DNA from: JBCCTX01 sp964652565
Lineage (GTDB): Bacteria; Bacteroidota; Bacteroidia; J057
Reading direction: 5' to 3'
Length of the DNA stretch: 64,000 bases
Assembly (NCBI GenBank): GCA_964652565.1
Contig: CAZZEC010000003.1
Span: 1 to 64,000 of the forward strand
Under the pieces are notes generated by a model. The model ran no database searches and was not told the DNA's origin. It saw nothing but the letters and a program-made list of their open reading frames with translations. The translations under genes were made by a program, and so were the position numbers. This document shows, one piece after another, positions 61,642 through 64,000 of the stretch (position 1 is its first letter; every line of letters starts with the position of its first letter).

Positions 61642-63336
61642 CTATATATCCCTGAAACGAGTAGATCGGTCATAAGGAAATATATCCACCATTTCTCCCT
61701 GTTTCTGAAGAGTTTGCATTTCTTCCCAAAAGGATACTGTGAATAGATCGGAATGTTCTCTATAAAATACTTCTTTCATCTCTTCTTTACCTACTAAAAA
61801 GTGCTGAAACTCTTCAGGAAATACGTCATGTTCATTCACAGCAAACCAGGGATCGGAAGCGTAAATTTCTTCCGTACTCTGCGCTTTGGGCATTTCACGG
61901 AAATGATAATCTGTGAGTCTTCCTATTTCATCATAGTCATAGAATATCACCCTATGAAGACGGCTTACACCAAAATTTTTCAAAAACATATCCCCGGGAA
62001 ATATATTAGCTGCTGCCATTTGCTTGATAGCATTTCCATATTCAATAGATACGTACTCCAACTCTTTAGGCGTACAATTTTCTAAAAACAGGTTGAGAGG
62101 TATTAATTTTCGTTCTGTATAGATATGATCGATAATAACATGTGAGTCCTCAACGTGGACGATGGATGGAGCTACATCAAGTAAATATTCTAACAGTGAG
62201 GGCGAGAAATACGCTTTGTTTAGGATCAGGTGTTCGAATTCATGTGTATCTGCCAATCTACCCACACGATCTATCATCTTTACTAACCTATATTTGGAAC
62301 GTACCAAACCTCGTGTTGTATTTTTAGGAGGTTCGATTTTGTCTTTGATAAGTTTAAAAACAACGGGATAGGTAGGAAGTGTAAATACTGCCATGACAAG
62401 GCCCGGAATCCCTGGAGCAGTGATAAATGTGTCCTGGGAATGTGATAGATGTTGAAGCAATTCGCTGTAGAAAACAGATTTACCATGTTTATTAAATCCA
62501 ATGGCATTATATAAGTCACCAGTCTTCTTGGTAGGCATAATAGACTGTAAGAAGTGTATTGTTTCACTGGGGATACCGCTATCAACCATAAAGTATGATC
62601 TGGCAAAACTGAAGACAATGTTAGCAGTATCTTGCTTGAGTATAAGTGTATCAGCAAAAATCCCCGATTCAGTATGTAATAAAGGGATGATGAAAGGAGT
62701 GTATGTACCTTCTAGAAGTAATCTTCCTACCAGATAGGCTCCTTTATTGCGAAAAAAAGGTCCTGACAACATTTCTATGTGAGTACCTTTTGAGTTAGCC
62801 AGAAATTGTAGCAACCTTTCTGTAATCCAATGTACATCTCTATCGAGGTTATCAAATGGAGCTGTAAACTGATATGCATCTATTATTTGGCGAATGACCT
62901 TTCGGATATCCCGATCGAGGGCATATCTTCTTAGAGAATTTTCAGACGTCGGTATGGGCTGGTGAACAATGAAATCGGTTACAAACATAATGTCTTCCCT
63001 TGCTCCAATATGTCCATACACTTTTCTACAGATAGAATTAAAAAAAGTCTTAGCTATCTCAATATCTGTACGTGTTGCGATGGCTTCTTGGTATTTACGT
63101 TTTAATTGTATCCATATTTCGTCGTTTTGGTGTTGGTCCTTCAATATGCGTTTGACCCTTCGGACTACGGTTCCTAGTTTGGATTTATACAGTGTAATTC
63201 TCTGTAGTGATTGTTTTTCGACCCCCAGCCAGTCGCGAGCTTCAAATCTTGTCTTAGCATGTGAAGTAACACTGTAAAAGGCATGTAAGTACTCCTCATA
63301 TCCATCAATGATTAAAGCATGTATGTTGTCAAGCAT
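61642..63336 (-). CDS. aceK: isocitrate dehydrogenase kinase/phosphatase
   Basis: A bifunctional enzyme that phosphorylates and dephosphorylates isocitrate dehydrogenase, switching carbon from the TCA cycle to the glyoxylate bypass. The ATP-binding loop region PGIPGLVMAVFTLPTYPVVFKLIKDKIEPPKNTTR is characteristic, as are EHLILNKAYFSPSLLEYL and YDYDEIGRLTDYHFREMP. From the ATG at 63336 it has 564 aa against 578 in E. coli. The open frame extends three codons more to a TTG, which is not needed. It is mainly a proteobacterial gene; aceA/aceB are not in the window. Confidence 0.95.
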   Translation of the reverse strand: MLDNIHALIIDGYEEYLHAFYSVTSHAKTRFEARDWLGVEKQSLQRITLYKSKLGTVVRRVKRILKDQHQNDEIWIQLKRKYQEAIATRTDIEIAKTFFNSICRKVYGHIGAREDIMFVTDFIVHQPIPTSENSLRRYALDRDIRKVIRQIIDAYQFTAPFDNLDRDVHWITERLLQFLANSKGTHIEMLSGPFFRNKGAYLVGRLLLEGTYTPFIIPLLHTESGIFADTLILKQDTANIVFSFARSYFMVDSGIPSETIHFLQSIMPTKKTGDLYNAIGFNKHGKSVFYSELLQHLSHSQDTFITAPGIPGLVMAVFTLPTYPVVFKLIKDKIEPPKNTTRGLVRSKYRLVKMIDRVGRLADTHEFEHLILNKAYFSPSLLEYLLDVAPSIVHVEDSHVIIDHIYTERKLIPLNLFLENCTPKELEYVSIEYGNAIKQMAAANIFPGDMFLKNFGVSRLHRVIFYDYDEIGRLTDYHFREMPKAQSTEEIYASDPWFAVNEHDVFPEEFQHFLVGKEEMKEVFYREHSDLFTVSFWEEMQTLQKQGEMVDIFPYDRSTRFRDI

Positions 63337-63437
63337 GTAAAACAATTTACCAGAATATATAACTTTTGAGAGAATAGGTATGTTGAAGATACCAGATATA
63401 GGAATAATCTATCAACAAATTCACTTATTTTAGGGCC

Positions 63438-64000
63438 ATGAAATTAACAGATATATACATTTATCCAGTTAAATCTCTGGGTGGGATTAAGCTGGAACAC
63501 GCCCGCGTTGAACCTCAAGGTCTAGCCTATGATAGAAAATGGATGATAGTTGATGATGTGGAGTATAAGCACCTTACACAAAGACAAATACCTGAAATGG
63601 CATTGCTTCAGGTACAGTTATTGGAAGATCGTCTAGAGATTCGCCACAAACACAAAGATATGACTCCTTTGGCTATTCCTCTTTCGCTGGAAGGGAGTGA
63701 GATACTAGAAATAAGTGTATGGAATGACTGGGTACCCTCTCTAAGAGTAGGCGAAGTAGCTGATCACTGGCTCAATGATGCATTAGGAACATCCTGTAGG
63801 TTAGTATATATGCATAATGAACGTTCCAGATCTGTAAAGCCTAAATATGCACCGGAGGGATCCTGGGTCAGCTATGCAGATAGAACTCCCTTTATGATTC
63901 TTGGAAAAGAAAGCCTGGAAGATCTCAATAACAGACTAGAAACCCCACTTCCCATAAACCGATTTCGACCTAATTTTGTATTCGAAGGTGGAAAGCCGTA
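63438..64000 (+). CDS. MOSC domain protein, cut by the right edge
   Basis: Starts at the ATG at 63438 (MKLTDIYIYPVKSLGGIKLE) and stays open to the window end, 187 codons. The N-terminal MOSC_N beta-barrel pattern is clear: YPVKSLGG, GLAYDRKWMIVDD, HLTQRQIPEMALL, then DRTPFMILGKESLEDLNNRL and PINRFRPNFVFEGG at the edge, which begins the MOSC sulfur-carrier domain. Relatives include YcbX and mARC, which bind molybdenum cofactor; the catalytic Cys would lie beyond the edge. It is divergent from aceK. Confidence 0.88.
   Translation, partial: MKLTDIYIYPVKSLGGIKLEHARVEPQGLAYDRKWMIVDDVEYKHLTQRQIPEMALLQVQLLEDRLEIRHKHKDMTPLAIPLSLEGSEILEISVWNDWVPSLRVGEVADHWLNDALGTSCRLVYMHNERSRSVKPKYAPEGSWVSYADRTPFMILGKESLEDLNNRLETPLPINRFRPNFVFEGGKP

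Noticed and set aside
1..64000. CRISPR array, prophage, integrase or restriction/defence island
   Set aside because: No regularly spaced repeats, phage structural genes, recombinases or restriction enzymes are seen on either strand.

Overview
This window is a stretch of a Bacteroidota chromosome, most like a marine Saprospiria/Cytophagia-type bacterium. The signs are a SusC/SusD pair, two secreted proteins with type IX secretion (T9SS) C-terminal domains, Bacteroidota-style promoter -7 boxes (TANNTTTG), a Cys-type CcmE, a CrtW-like carotenoid ketolase, a ligase-associated Lhr-type helicase and low G+C. It is a scaffold: two runs of exactly 100 N (30011-30110 and 40253-40352) interrupt genes.

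Layout. 0.3-3.6 kb: ABC ATPase plus FtsX-type permease. 4.5-14.1 kb: a long leftward gene run with a double CbxX-type AAA+ ATPase, then cytochrome c maturation genes (ccmC, a ccmD-like gene, ccmE, ccmF), lptC, a small membrane protein and a CNNM/CorC protein. 14.2-19.7 kb: pheS, a leftward one-piece regulator (degenerate kinase + receiver + AraC) and a divergent GH31 alpha-glucosidase. 19.9-30.7 kb: a TonB-dependent receptor, a PolB-like exonuclease, a C-terminal processing protease, murQ, an Lhr-type helicase, then a gap joining a flippase-like gene and a ceramidase-like gene that must not be read as one protein. 30.75-32.17 kb: an AT-rich gene desert with an orphan terminator. 32.2-38.9 kb: SusC, SusD, a FAS1 lipoprotein and a DUF3179 lipoprotein. 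39.1-45.7 kb: a hypothetical gene, gapped ypdA, a T9SS beta-propeller-like protein, recJ and rsmI. 45.9-49.4 kb: a LytTR regulator and LytS-type kinase. 49.8-58.7 kb: lipoproteins, a CPBP protease, an alpha/beta hydrolase, a 1017-aa T9SS protein, DUF2147, an SDR and a CrtW-like enzyme. 58.8-64.0 kb: tRNA-Leu(CAG), an Ldh-type oxidoreductase, a MocA-like transferase, an acyltransferase, aceK and a MOSC protein cut by the right edge.

The most notable non-coding content is a family of about 125-bp MITE-like elements. There are three complete copies and one partial copy, with CAGGGCAAACGCAC-type terminal inverted repeats, 8-10 bp target duplications and a conserved internal hairpin with compensatory changes. 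Two copies sit with the target duplication over the stop codon of the neighbouring gene. A second candidate is a compact RNA of about 80 nt at 49.42-49.50 kb with a perfect -7 box, a 5' hairpin and a GNRA-capped terminator, directly upstream of the LytS-type kinase gene.

I see no prophage, CRISPR array, integrase or recognisable defence island. Most genes look like ordinary chromosomal genes; the novelty lies mainly in the intergenic elements and a few unusual protein architectures.
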